The notes under the pieces: model-generated
Database searches by the model: none
What the model saw: only the letters and a program-made list of their open reading frames with translations
Told to the model about the DNA's origin: nothing
Translations under genes and position numbers: made by a program
Shown here: positions 1-14,230 of the stretch, in pieces
Layout: the number at the start of each line of letters is the position of its first letter
Numbering within the stretch: position 1 is the first letter of the stretch
NCBI GenBank assembly: GCA_026874595.1
Contig: CM049315.1
Span: 2,176,501-2,240,500, forward strand
From: Sipunculus nudus
Taxonomy: Eukaryota > Annelida > Sipuncula > Golfingiida > Sipunculidae
Length of the DNA stretch: 64,000 nt
Direction of reading: 5' to 3'

Positions 1-1638
1 AAACTAACATAAGGCAAGGACAGTATAAAGGCAACAACTAGTAAATGAGAAACCATATAATTATATACCAGTAAAATACTTATGTAAAGTAGGAAGATAA
101 TCAGAAAGTCAAGAAAGTTCATGGAAAATAGAATGAAAAACTAACATAAGGCAAGGACAGTATAAAGGCAACAACTAGTAAATGAGAAACCATATAATTA
201 TATACCAGTAAAATACTTATGTATAGTAGGAAAAAATCAGAAAGTCAAGAAAGTTCATGGAAATTAGAATGAAAAACTAACATAAGGCAAGGACAATATA
301 AAGGCAACAACTAGTAAATGAGAAACCATATAATTATATACCAGTAAAATACTTATGTAAAGTAGGAAGATAATCAGAAAGTCAAGAAAGTTCATGGAAA
401 ATAGAATGAAAAACTAACATAAGGCAAGGACAATATAAAGGCAACAACTAGTAAATGAGAAACCATATAATTATATACCAGTAAAATACTTATGTAAAGT
501 AGGAAGATAATCAGAAAGTCAAGAATGTTCATGGAAAATAGAATGAAAAACTAACATAAGGCAAGGACAATATAAAGGCAACAACTAGTAAATGAGAAAC
601 CATATAATTATATACCAGTAAAATACTTATGTAAAGTAGAAAGATAATCAGAAATTCAAGAAAGTTCATGGAAAATAGAATAAAAAACTAACATAAGGCA
701 AGGACAATATAAAGGCAACAACTAGTAAATGAGAAACCATATAATTATATACCAGTAAAATACTTATGTAAAGTAGGAAGATAATCAGAAAGTCAAGAAA
801 GTTCATGGAAATTAGAATGAAAAACTAACATAAGGCAAGGACAATATAAAGGCAACAACTAGTAAATGAGAAACCATATAATTATATACCAGTAAAATAC
901 TTATGTAAAGTAGGAAGATAATCAGAAAGTCAAGAAAGTTCATGGAAAATAGAATGAAAAACTAACATAAGGCAAGGACAGTATAAAGGCAACAACTAAT
1001 AAATGAGAAACCATATAATTATATACCAGTAAAATACTTATGTAAAGTAGGAAGATAATCAGAAAGTCAAGAAAGTTCATGGAAAATAGAATGAAAAACT
1101 AACATAAGGCAAGGACAGTATAAAGGCAACAACTAGTAAATGAGAAACCATATAATTATATACCAGTAAAATACTTATGTAAAGTAGGAAAAAATCAGAA
1201 AGTCAAGAAAGTTCATGGAAATTAGAATGAAAAACTAACATAAGGCAAGGACAATATAAAGGCAACAACTAGTAAATGAGAAACAATATAATTATATCAG
1301 TAAAATACTTATGTAAAGTAGGAAGATAATCAGAAAGTCAAGAAAGTTCATGGAAAATAGAATGAAAAACTAACATAAGGCAAGGACAGTATAAAGGCAA
1401 CAACTAGTAAATGAGAAACCATATAATTATATACCAGTAAAATACTTATGTAAAGTAGGAAGATAATCAGAAGTCAAGAAAGTTCATGGAAAATAGAATG
1501 AAAAACTAACATAAGGCAAGGACAGTATAAAGGCAACAACTAGTAAATGAGAAACCATATAATTATATACCAGTAAAATACTTATGTAAAGTAGGAAAAA
1601 ATCAGAAAGTCAAGAAAGTTCATGGAAATTAGAATGAA

Positions 1639-2772
1639 AAACTAACATAAGGCAAGACAATATAAAGGCAACAACTAGTAAATGAGAAACCATATAATTA
1701 TATACCAGTAAAATACTTATGTAAAGTAGGAAGATAATCAGAAAGTCAAGAAAGTTTATGGAAAATAGAATGAAAAACTAACATAAGGCAAGGACAAGTA
1801 AAATACTTATGTAAAGTAGGAAGATAATCAGAAAGTCAAGAAAGTTCATGGAAAATAGAACGAAAAACTAACATAAGGCAAGGACAATATAAAGGCAACA
1901 ACTAGTAAATGAGAAATTATATAATTATATACCAGTAAAATACTTATGTAAAGTAGGAAGATAATCAGAAAGTCAAGAAAGTTCATGGAAAATAGAATGA
2001 AAAACTAACATAAGGCAAAGACAAGTAAAATACTTATGTAAAGTAGGAAGATAATCAGAAAGTCAAGAAAGTTCATGGAAAATAGAATGAAAAACTAACA
2101 TAAGGCAAGGACAATATAAAGGCAACAACTAGTAAATGAGAAACCATATAATTATATACCAGTAAAATACTTATGTAAAGTAGGAAGATAATCAGAAAGT
2201 CAAGAAAGTTCATGGAAAATAGAATGAAAAACTAACATAAGGCAAAGACAAGTAAAATACTTATGTAAAGTAGGAAGATAATCAGAAAGTCAAGAAAGTT
2301 CATGGAAAATAGAATGAAAAACTAACATAAGGCAAGGACAATATAAAGGCAACAACTAGTAAATGAGAAACCATATAATTATATACCAGTAAAATACTTA
2401 TGTAAAGTAGGAAGATAATCAGAAAGTCAAGAAAGTTCATGGAAAATAGAATGAAAAACTAACATAAGGCAAAGACAAGTAAAATACTTATGTAAAGTAG
2501 GAAGATAATCAGAAAGTCAAGAAAGTTCATGGAAAATAGAATGAAAAACTAACATAAGGCAAGGACAATATAAAGGCAACAACTAGTAAATGAGAAACCA
2601 TATAATTATATACCAGTAAAATACTTATGTAAAGTAGGAAGATAATCAGAAAGTCAAGAAAGTTCATGGAAAATAGAATGAAAAACTAACATAAGGCAAA
2701 GACAAGTAAAATACTTATGTAAAGTAGGAAGATAATCAGAAAGTCAAGAAAGTTCATGGAAAATAGAACGAA
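1639..2772 (+). repeat. 227-bp higher-order dimer (137-bp + 90-bp monomers), five copies
   Basis: Full-length monomers alternate strictly with a short form lacking 47 bp (the part from ATATAAAGGC to ATATACC). This leaves GACAAGTAAAATAC where the full form has GACAATATAAAGG. The short-form junctions fall at about 1792, 2019, 2246, 2473 and 2700, exactly 227 bp apart. Isolated or paired short monomers recur elsewhere, between about 3.0 and 6.6 kb and between 10.8 and 18.3 kb, and at about 24.48 and 29.45 kb. Their identical deletion ends mean one ancestral deletion spread by unequal exchange. Confidence 0.9.
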
Positions 2773-5700
2773 AAACTAACATAAGGCAAGGACAATATAA
2801 AGGCAACAACTAGTAAATGAGAAACCATATAATTATATACCAGTAAAATACTTATGTAAAGTAGGAAGATAATTTAGAAAGTCAAGAAAGTTCATGGAAA
2901 TTAGAATGAAAAACTAACATAAGGCAAGGACAATTTAAAGGCAACAACTAGTAAATGAGAAACCATATAATTATATACCAGTAAAATACTTATGTAAAGT
3001 AGGAAGATAATCAGAAAGTCAAGAAAGTTTATGGAAAAGAGAATGAAAAACTAACATAAGGCAAAGACAAGTAAAATACTTATGTAAAGTAGGAAGATAA
3101 TCAGAAAGTCAAGAAAGTTCATGGAAAATAGAATAAAAAACTGACATAAGGCAAGGAAAATATAAAGGCAACAACTAGTAAATGAGAAACCATATAATTA
3201 TATACCAGTAAAATACTTATGTAAAGTAGGAAGATAATCAGAAAGTCAAGAAAGTTCATGGAAAATAGAATAAAAAACTAACATAAGGCAAGGACAATAT
3301 AAAGGCAACAACTAGTTAATGAGAAACCATATAATTATATACCAGTAAAATACTTATGTAAAGTAGGAAGATAATCAGAAAGTCAAGAAAGTTCATGGAA
3401 ATTAGAATGAAAAACTAACATAAGGCAAGGACAATATAAAGGCAACAACTAGTAAATGAGAAACCATATAATTATATACCAGTAAAATACTTATGTAAAG
3501 TAGGAAGATAATCAGAAAGTCAAGAAAGTTCATGGAAAATAGAATGAAAAACTAACATAAGGCAAGGACAGTATAAAGGCAACAACTAGTAAATGAGAAA
3601 CCATATAATTATATACCAGTAAAATACTTATGTAAAGTAGGAAGATAATCAGAAGTCAAGAAAGTTCATGGAAAATAGAATGAAAAACTAACATAAGGCA
3701 AGGACAGTATAAAGGCAACAACTAGTAAATGAGAAACCATATAATTATATACCAGTAAAATACTTATGTAAAGTAGGAAAAAATCAGAAAGTCAAGAAAG
3801 TTCATGGAAATTAGAATGAAAAACTAACATAAGGCAAGGACAATATAAAGGCAACAACTAGTAAATGAGAAACCATATAATTATATACCAGTAAAATACT
3901 TATGTAAAGTAGGAAGATAATCAGAAAGTCAAGAAAGTTCATGGAAAATAGAATGAAAAACTAACATAAGGCAAAGACAAGTAAAATACTTATGTAAAGT
4001 AGGAAGATAATCAGAAAGTCAAGAAAGTTCATGGAAAATAGAACGAAAAACTAACATAAGGCAAGGACAATATAAAGGCAACAACTAGTAAATGAGAAAC
4101 CATATAATTATATACCAGTAAAATACTTATGTAAAGTAGGAAGATAATTTAGAAAGTCAAGAAAGTTCATGGAAATTAGAATGAAAAACTAACATAAGGC
4201 AAGGACAATTTAAAGGCAACAACTAGTAAATGAGAAACCATATAATTATATACCAGTAAAATACTTATGTAAAGTAGGAAGATAATCAGAAAGTCAAGAA
4301 AGTTTATGGAAAAGAGAATGAAAAACTAACATAAGGCAAAGACAAGTAAAATACTTATGTAAAGTAGGAAGATAATCAGAAAGTCAAGAAAGTTCATGGA
4401 AAATAGAACGAAAAACTAACATAAGGCAAGGACAATATAAAGGCAACAACTAGTAAATGAGAAATTATATAATTATATACCAGTAAAATACTTATGTAAA
4501 GTAGGAAGATAATCAGAAAGTCAAGAAAGTTCATGGAAAATAGAATGAAAAACTAACATAAGGCAAAGACAAGTAAAATACTTATGTAAAGTAGGAAGAT
4601 AATCAGAAAGTCAAGAAAGTTCATGGAAATTAGAACGAAAAACTAACATAAGGCAAGGACAATATAAAGGCAACAACTAGTAAATGAGAAACCATATAAT
4701 TATATACCAGTAAAATACTTATGTAAAGTAGGAAGATAATCAGAAAGTCAAGAAAGTTCATGGAAATTAGAACGAAAAACTAACATTAGGCAAGGACAAT
4801 ATAAAGGCAACAACTAGTAAATGAGAAACCATATAATTATATACCAGTAAAATACTTATGTAAAGTAGGAAGATAATCAGAAAGTCAAGAAAGTTCATGG
4901 AAAATAGAATGAAAAACTAACATAAGGCAAGGACAAAATAAAGGCAACAACTAGTAAATGAGAAACCATATAATTATATACCAGTAAAATACTTATGTAA
5001 AGTAGGAAGATAATCAGAAAGTCAAGAAAGTTCATGGAAAATAGAATGAAAAACTAACATAAAGCAAGGACAATATAAAGGCAACAACTAGTTAATGAGA
5101 AACCATATAATTATATACCAGTAAAATACTTATGTAAAGTAGGAAGATAATCAGAAAGTCAAGAAAGTTCATGGAAAATAGAATGAAAAACTAACATAAG
5201 GCAAAGACAAGTAAAATACTTATGTAAAGTAGGAAGATAATCAGAAAGTCAAGAAAGTTCATGGAAATTAGAACGAAAAACTAACATAAGGCAAGGACAA
5301 TATAAAGGCAACAACTAGTAAATGAGAAACCATATAATTATATACCAGTAAAATACTTATGTAAAGTAGGAAGATAATCAGAAAGTCAAGAAAGTTCATG
5401 GAAATTAGAACGAAAAACTAACATTAGGCAAGGACAATATAAAGGCAACAACTAGTAAATGAGAAACCATATAATTATATACCAGTAAAATACTTATGTA
5501 AAGTAGGAAGATAATCAGAAAGTCAAGAAAGTTCATGGAAAATAGAATAAAAAAACTAACATAAGGCAAGGACAATATAAAGGCAACAACTAGTAAATGA
5601 GAAATCATATAATTATATACCAGTAAAATACTTATGTAAAGTAGGAAGATAATCAGAAAGTCAAGAAAGTTCATGGAAAATAGAATGAAAAAATAACATA

Positions 5701-8700
5701 AGGCAAGGACAATATAAAGGCAACAACTAGTAAATGAGAAACCATATAATTATATACCAGTAAAATACTTATGTAAAGTAGGAAGATAATCAGAAAGTCA
5801 AGAAAGTTCATGGAAAATAGAATGAAAAACTAACATAAGGCAAGGACAATATAAAGGCAACAACTAGTAAATGAGAAACCATATAAATATACCAGTAAAA
5901 TACTTATGTAAAGTAGGAAGATAATCAGAAAGTCAAGAAAGTTCATGGAAAATAGAATAAAAAACTAACATAAGGCAAGGACAATATAAAGGCAACAACT
6001 AGTAAATGAGAAACTAACATAAGGCAAAGACAAGTAAAATACTTATGTAAAGTAGGAAGATAATCAGAAAGTCAAGAAAGTTCATGGAAAATAGAACGAA
6101 AAACTAACATAAGGCAAGGACAATATAAAGGCAACAACTAGTAAATGAGAAATTATATAATTATATACCAGTAAAATACTTATGTAAAGTAGGAAGATAA
6201 TCAGAAAGTCAAGAAAGTTTATGGAAAATAGAATGAAAAACTAACATAAGGGAAGGACAAGTAAAATACTTATGAAAAGTAGGAAGATAATCAGAAAGTC
6301 AAGAAAGTTCATGGAAAATAGAACGAAAAACTAACATAAGGCAAGGACAATATAAAGGCAACAACTAGTAAATGAGAAACCATATAATTATATACCAGTA
6401 AAATACTTATGTAAAGTAGGAAGATAATCAGAAAGTCAAGAAAGTTCATGGAAAATAGAATGAAAAACTAACATAAGGCAAGGACAATATAAAGGCAACA
6501 ACTAGTAAATGAGAAACCATATAATTATATACCAGTAAAAAACTTATGTAAAGTAGGAAGATAATCAGAAAGTCAAGAAAGTTCATGGAAAATAGAATGA
6601 AAAACTAACATAAGGCAAAGACAAGTAAAATACTTATGTAAAGTAGGAAGATAATCAGAAAGTCAAGAAAGTTCATGGAAATTAGAACGAAAAACTAACA
6701 TAAGGCAAGGACAATATAAAGGCAACAACTAGTAAATGAGAAACCATAAAATTATACACCAGTAAAATACTTATGTAAAGTAGGAAGATAATCAGAAAGT
6801 CAAGAAAGTTCATGGAAAATAGAATGAAAAACTAACATAAGGCAAGGACAATATAAAGGCAACAACTAGTAAATGAGAAACCGTATAATTATATACCAGT
6901 AAAATACTTATGTAAAGTAGGAAGATAATCAGAAAGTCAAGAAAGTTCATGGAAAATAGAATGAAAAACTAACATAAGGCAAGGACAATATAAAGGCAAC
7001 AACTAGTAAATGAGAAACCATATAATTATATACCAGTAAAATACTTATGTAAAGTAGGAAGATAATCAGAAAGTCAAGAAAGTTCATGGAAAATAGAATA
7101 AAAAACTAACATAAGGCAAGGACAATATAAAGGCAACAACTAGTAAATGAGAAACCATATAATTATATACCAGTAAAATACTTATGTAAAGTCGGAAGAT
7201 AATCAGAAAGTCAAGAAAGTTCATGGAAAATAGAATGAAAATAACATAAGGCAAGGACAATATAAAGGCAACAACTAGTAAATGAGAAACCATATAATTA
7301 TATACCAGTAAAATACTTATGTAAAGTAGGAAGATAATCAGAAAGTCAAGAAAGTTCATGGAAATTAGAATGAAAAACTAACATAAGGCAAGGACAATAT
7401 AAAGGCAACAACTAGTAAATGAGAAACCATATAATTATATACCAGTAAAATACTTATGTAAAGTAGGAAGATAATCAGAAAGTCAAGAAAGTTCATGGAA
7501 ATTAGAATGAAAAACTAACATAAGGCAAGGACAATATAAAGGCAACAACTAGTAAATGAGAAACCATATAATTATATACCAGTAAAATACTTATGTAAAG
7601 TAGGAAGATTATCAGAAAGTCAAGAAAGTTCATGGAAAATAGAATAAAAAACTAACATAAGGCAAGGACAATATAAAGGCAACAACTAGTAAATGAGAAA
7701 CCATATAATTATATACCAGTATAATACTTATGTAAAGTAGGAAGATAATCAGAAAGTCAAGAAAGTTCATGGAAATTAGAATGAAAAACTAACATAAGGC
7801 AAGGACAATATAAAGGCAACAACTAGTAAATGAGAAACCATATAATTATATACCAGTAAAATACTTATGTAAAGTAGGAAGATAATCAGAAAGTCAAGAA
7901 AGTTCATGGAAAATAGAATGAAAAACTAACATAAGGCAAGGACAGTATAAAGGCAACAACTAGTAAATGAGAAACCATATAATTATATACCAGTAAAATA
8001 CTTATGTAAAGTAGGAAGATAATCAGAAAGTCAAGAAAGTTCATGGAAAATAGAATGAAAAACTAACATAAGGCAAGGACAATATAAAGGCAACAATTAG
8101 TAAATGAGAAACCATATAATTATATACCAGTAAAATACTTATGTAAAGTAGGAAAAAATCAGAAAGTCAAGAAAGTTCATGGAAATTAGAATGAAAAACT
8201 AACATAAGGCAAGGACAATATAAAGGCAACAACTAGTAAATGAGAAACCATATAATTATATACCAGTAAAATACTTATGTAAAGTAGGAAGATAATCAGA
8301 AAGTCAAGAAAGTTCATGGAAAATAGAATGAAAAACTAACATAAGGCAAGGACAATATAAAGGCAACAACTAGTAAATGAGAAACCATATAATTATATAC
8401 CAGTAAAATACTTATGTCAAGTAGGAAGATAATCAGAAAGTCAAGAAAGTTCTTTGAAATTAGAATGAAAAACTAACATAAGGCAAGGACAATATAAAGG
8501 CAACAACTAGTAAATGAGAAACCATATAATTATATACCAGTAAAATACTTATGTAAAGTAGTAAGATAATCAGAAAGTCAAGAAAGTTCATGGAAAATAG
8601 AATGAAAAACTAAAATTAGGCAAGGACAATATAAAGGCAACAACTAGTAAATGAGAAACCATATAATTATATACCAGTAAAATACTTATGTAAAGTAGGA

Positions 8701-10949
8701 AGATAATCAGAAAGTCAAGAAAGTTCATGGAAAATAGAATAAAAAACTAACATAAGGCAAGGACAATATAAAGGCAACAACTAGTAAATGAGAAACCATA
8801 TAATTATATACCAGTAAAATACTTATGTAAAGTAGGAAGATAATCAGAAAGTCAAGAAAGTTCATGGAAATTAGAATGAAAAACTAACATAAGGCAAGGA
8901 CAATATAAAGGCAACAACTAGTAAATGAGAAACCATATAATTATATACCAGTAAAATACTTATGTAAAGTAGGAAGATAATCAGAAAGTCAAGAAAGTTC
9001 ATGGAAAATAGAATGAAAAACTAACATAAGGCAAGGACAGTATAAAGGCAACAACTAATAAATGAGAAACCATATAATTATATACCAGTAAAATACTTAT
9101 GTAAAGTAGGAAGATAATCAGAAAGTCAAGAAAGTTCATGGAAAATAGAATGAAAAACTAACATAAGGCAAGGACAGTATAAAGGCAACAACTAGTAAAT
9201 GAGAAACCATATAATTATATACCAGTAAAATACTTATGTAAAGTAGGAAGATAATCAGAAAGTCAAGAAAGTTCATGGAAAATAGAATGAAAAACTAACA
9301 TTAGGCAAGGACAATATAAAGGCAACAACTAGTAAATGAGAAACCATATAATTATATACCAGTAAAATACTTATGTAAAGTAGGAAGATAATCAGAAAGT
9401 CAAGAAAGTTCATGGAAATTAGAATGAAAAACTAACATAAGGCAAGGACAATATAAAGGCAACAACTAGTAAATGAGAAACCATATAATTATATACCAGT
9501 AAAATACTTATGTAAAGTAGGAAAAAATCAGAAAGTCAAGAAAGTTCATGGAAATTAGAATGAAAAACTAACATAAGGCAAGGACAATATAAAGGCAACA
9601 ACTAGTAAATGAGAAACCATATAATTATATACCAGTAAAATACTTATGTAAAGTAGGAAGATAATCAGAAAGTCAAGAAAGTTCATGGAAAATAGAATGA
9701 AAAACTAACATAAGGCAAGGACAATATAAAGGCAACAACTAGTAAATGAGAAACCATATAATTATATACCAGTAAAATACTTATGTAAAGTAGGAAGATA
9801 ATCAGAAAGTCAAGAAAGTTCATGGAAAATAGAATAAAAAACTAACATAAGGCAAGGACAATATATAGGCAACAACTAGTAAATGAGAAACCATATAATT
9901 ATATACCAGTAAAATACTTATGTAAAGTAGGAAGATAATCAGAAAGTCAAGAAAGTTCATGGAAATTAGAATGAAAAACTAACATAAGGCAAGGACAATA
10001 TAAAGGCAACAACTAGTAAATGAGAAACCATATAATTATATACCAGTAAAATACTTATGTAAAGTAGGAAGATAATCAGAAAGTCAAGAAAGTTCATGGA
10101 AATTAGAATGAAAAACTAACATAAGGCAAGGACAATATAAAGGCAACAACTAGTAAATGAGAAACCATATAATTATATACCAGTAAAATACTTATGTAAA
10201 GTAGGAAGATAATCAGAAAGTCAAGAAAGTTCATGGAAAATAGAATGAAAAACTAACATAAGGCAAGGACAATATAAAGGCAACAACTAGTAAATGAGAA
10301 ACCATATAATTATATACCAGTAAAATACTTATGTAAAGTAGGAAGATAATCAGAAAGTCAAGAAAGTTCATGGAAAATAGAATGAAAAACTAACATAAGG
10401 CAAGGACAGTATAAAGGCAACAACTAGTAAATGAGAAACCATATAATTATATACCAGTAAAATACTTATGTAAAGTAGGAAGATAATCAGAAGTCAAGAA
10501 AGTTCATGGAAAATAGAATGAAAAACTAACATAAGGCAAGGACAGTATAAAGGCAACAACTAGTAAATGAGAAACCATATAATTATATACCAGTAAAATA
10601 CTTATGTAAAGTAGGAAAAAATCAGAAAGTCAAGAAAGTTCATGGAAATTAGAATGAAAAACTAACATAAGGCAAGACAATATAAAGGCAACAACTAGTA
10701 AATGAGAAACCATATAATTATATACCAGTAAAATACTTATGTAAAGTAGGAAGATAATCAGAAAGTCAAGAAAGTTCATGGAAAATAGAATGAAAAACTA
10801 ACATAAGGCAAAGACAAGTAAAATACTTATGTAAAGTAGGAAGATAATCAGAAAGTCAAGAAAGTTCATGGAAAATAGAACGAAAAACTAACATAAGGCA
10901 AGACAATATAAAGGCAACAACTAGTAAATGAGAAACCATATAATTATAT

Positions 10950-13900
10950 ACCAGTAAAATACTTATGTAAAGTAGGAAGATAATCAGAAAGTCAAGAAAG
11001 TTCATGGAAATTAGAATGAAAAACTAACATAAGGCAAGGACAATATAAAGGCAACAACTAGTAAATGAGAAACCATATAATTATATACCAGTAAAATACT
11101 TATGTAAAGAAGGAAGATAATCAGAAAGTCAAGAAAGTTCATGGAAAATATAATGAAAAACTAACATAAGGCAAGGACAATATAAAGGCAACAACTAGTA
11201 AATGAGAAACCATATAATTATATACCAGTAAAATACTTATGTAAAGTAGGAAGATAATCAGAAAGTCAAGAAAGTTCATGGAAAATAGAATGAAAAACTA
11301 ACATAAGGCAAGGACAATATAAAGGCAACAACTAGTAAATGAGAAACCATATAATTATATACCAGTAAAATACTTATGTAAAGTAGGAAGATAATCAGAA
11401 AGTCAAGAAAGTTCATGGAAAATAGAATGAAAAACTAACATAAGGCAAGGACAATATAAAGGCAACAACTAGTAAATGAGAAACCATATAATTATATACC
11501 AGTAACATACTTATGTAAAGTAGGAAGATAATCAGAAAGTCAAGAAAGTTCATGGAAATTAGAATGAAAAACTAACATAAGGCAAGGACAATATAAGGGC
11601 AACAACTAGTAAATGAGAAACCATATAATTATATACCAGTAAAATAATTATTTAAAGAAGAAGATAATCAGAAAGTCAAGAAAGTTTATGGAAAATAGAA
11701 TGAAAAACTAACATAAGGCAAAGACAAGTAAAATACTTATGTAAAGTAGGAAGATAATCAGAAAGTCAAGAAAGTTCATGGAAAATAGAACGAAAAACTA
11801 ACATAAGGCAAGGACAATATAAAGGCAACAACTAGTAAATAAGAAATTATATAATTATATACCAGTAAAATACTTATGTAAAGTAGGAAGATAATCAGAA
11901 AGTCAAGAAAGTTCATGGAAATTAGAATAAAAAACTAACATAAGGCAAGGACAATATAAAGGCAACAACTAGTAAATGAGAAACCATATAATTATATACC
12001 AGTAAAATACTTATGTAAAGTAGGAAGATAATCAGAAAGTCAAGAAAGTTCATGGAAATTAGAATGAAAAACTAACATAAGGCAAGGACAATATAAAGGC
12101 AACAACTAGTAAATGAGAAACCATATAATTATATACCAGTAAAATACTTATGTAAAGTAGGAAGATAATCAGAAAGTCAAGAAAGTTCATGGAAATTAGA
12201 ATGAAAAACTAACATAAGGCAAGGACAATATAAAGGCAACAACTAGTAAATGAGAAACCATATAATTATATACCAGTAAAATACTTATGTAAAGTAGGAA
12301 GATAATCAGAAAGTCAAGAAAGTTCATGGAAAATAGAATGAAAAACTAACATAAGGCAAGGACAATATAAAGGCAACAACTAGTAAATGAGAAACCATAT
12401 AATTATATACCAGTAAAATACTTATGTAAAGTAGGAAGATAATCAGAAAGTCAAGAAAGTTCATGGAAAATAGAATAAAAAACTAACATAAGGCAAGGAC
12501 AATATAAAGGCAACAACTAGTAAATGAGAAACCATTTAATTATATACCAGTAAAATACTTATGTAAAGTAGGAAGATAATCAGAAAGTCAAGAAAGTTCA
12601 TGGAAATTAGAATGAAAAACTAACATAAGGCAAGGACAATATAAAGGCAACAACTAGTAAATGAGAAACCATATAATTATATACCAGTAAAATACTTATG
12701 TAAAGTAGGAAGATAATCAGAAAGTCAAGAAAGTTCATGGAAAATAGAATGAAAAACTAACATAAGGCAAGGACAGTATAAAGGCAACAACTAGTAAATG
12801 AGAAACCATATAATTATATACCAGTAAAATACTTATGTAAAGTAGGAAGATAATCAGAAGTCAAGAAAGTTCATGGAAAATAGAATGAAAAACTAACATA
12901 AGGCAAGGACAGTATAAAGGCAACAACTAGTAAATGAGAAACCATATAATTATATACCAGTAAAATACTTATGTAAAGTAGGAAAAAATCAGAAAGTCAA
13001 GAAAGTTCATGGAAATTAGAATGAAAAACTAACATAAGGCAAGGGCAATATAAAGGCAACAACTAGTAAATGAGAAACCATATAATTATATACCAGTAAA
13101 ATACTTATGTAAAGTAGGAAGATAATCAGAAAGTCAAGAAAGTTCATGGAAAATAGAATGAAAAACTAACATAAGGCAAGGACAATATAAAGGCAACAAC
13201 TAGTAAATGAGAAACCATATAATTATATACCAGTAAAATACTTATGTAAAGTAGGAAGATAATCAGAAAGTCAAGAAAGTTCATGGAAATTAGAATGAAA
13301 AACTAACATAAGGCAAGGACAATATAAAGGCAACAACTAGTAAATGAGAAACCATATAATTATATACCAGTAAAATACTTATGTAAAGAAGGAAGATAAT
13401 CAGAAAGTCAAGAAAGTTCATGGAAAATATAATGAAAAACTAACATAAGGCAAGGACAATATAAAGGCAACAACTAGTAAATGAGAAACCATATAATTAT
13501 ATACCAGTAAAATACTTATGTAAAGTAGGAAGATAATCAGAAAGTCAAGAAAGTTCATGGAAAATAGGATGAAAAACTAACATAAGGCAAGGACAATATA
13601 AAGGCAACAACTAGTAAATGAGAAACCATATAATTATATACCAGTAAAATACTTATGTAAAGTAGGAAGATAATCAGAAAGTCAAGAAAGTTCATGGAAA
13701 ATAGAATGAAAAACTAACATAAGGCAAGGACAATATAAAGGCAACAACTAGTAAATGAGAAACCATATAATTATATACCAGTAACATACTTATGTAAATC
13801 AGGAAGATAATCAGAAAGTCAAGAAAGTTCATGGAAATTAGAATGAAAAACTAACATAAGGCAAGGACAATATAAGGGCAACAACTAGTAAATGAGAAAC

Positions 13901-14230
13901 CATATAATTATATACCAGTAAAATAATTATTTAAAGAAGAAGATAATCAGAAAGTCAAGAAAGTTTATGGAAAATAGAATGAAAAACTAACATAAGGCAA
14001 AGACAAGTAAAATACTTATGTAAAGTAGGAAGATAATCAGAAAGTCAAGAAAGTTCATGGAAAATAGAACGAAAAACTAACATAAGGCAAGGACAATATA
14101 AAGGCAACAACTAGTAAATGAGAAATTATATAATTATATACCAGTAAAATACTTATGTAAAGTAGGAAGATAATCAGAAAGTCAAGAAAGTTCATTGAAA
14201 TTAGAATGAAAAACTAACATAAGGCAAGGA
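10950..14230 (+). repeat. Block of satellite monomers duplicated at 2279-bp spacing
   Basis: Four rare variants occur twice in the same order with the same 2279-bp offset. They are GTAAAGAAGG (11104 and 13383), AGTAACATAC (11501 and 13780), AAAATAATTATTT (11641 and 13920) and GAAATTAT following a short monomer (11843 and 14122). This marks a multi-monomer block copied as a unit. The boundaries given are approximate. Confidence 0.8.

Noticed and set aside
5405-5674. Minus-strand open frames with repeated NFLDFLIIFLLYISILLV peptides in the satellite (also 7084-7359, 15330-15560, 24175-24366)
   Set aside because: They are translations of the 137-bp monomer that survive only where a one-base length change resets the frame. 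Hydrophobic look comes from AT-rich codons.
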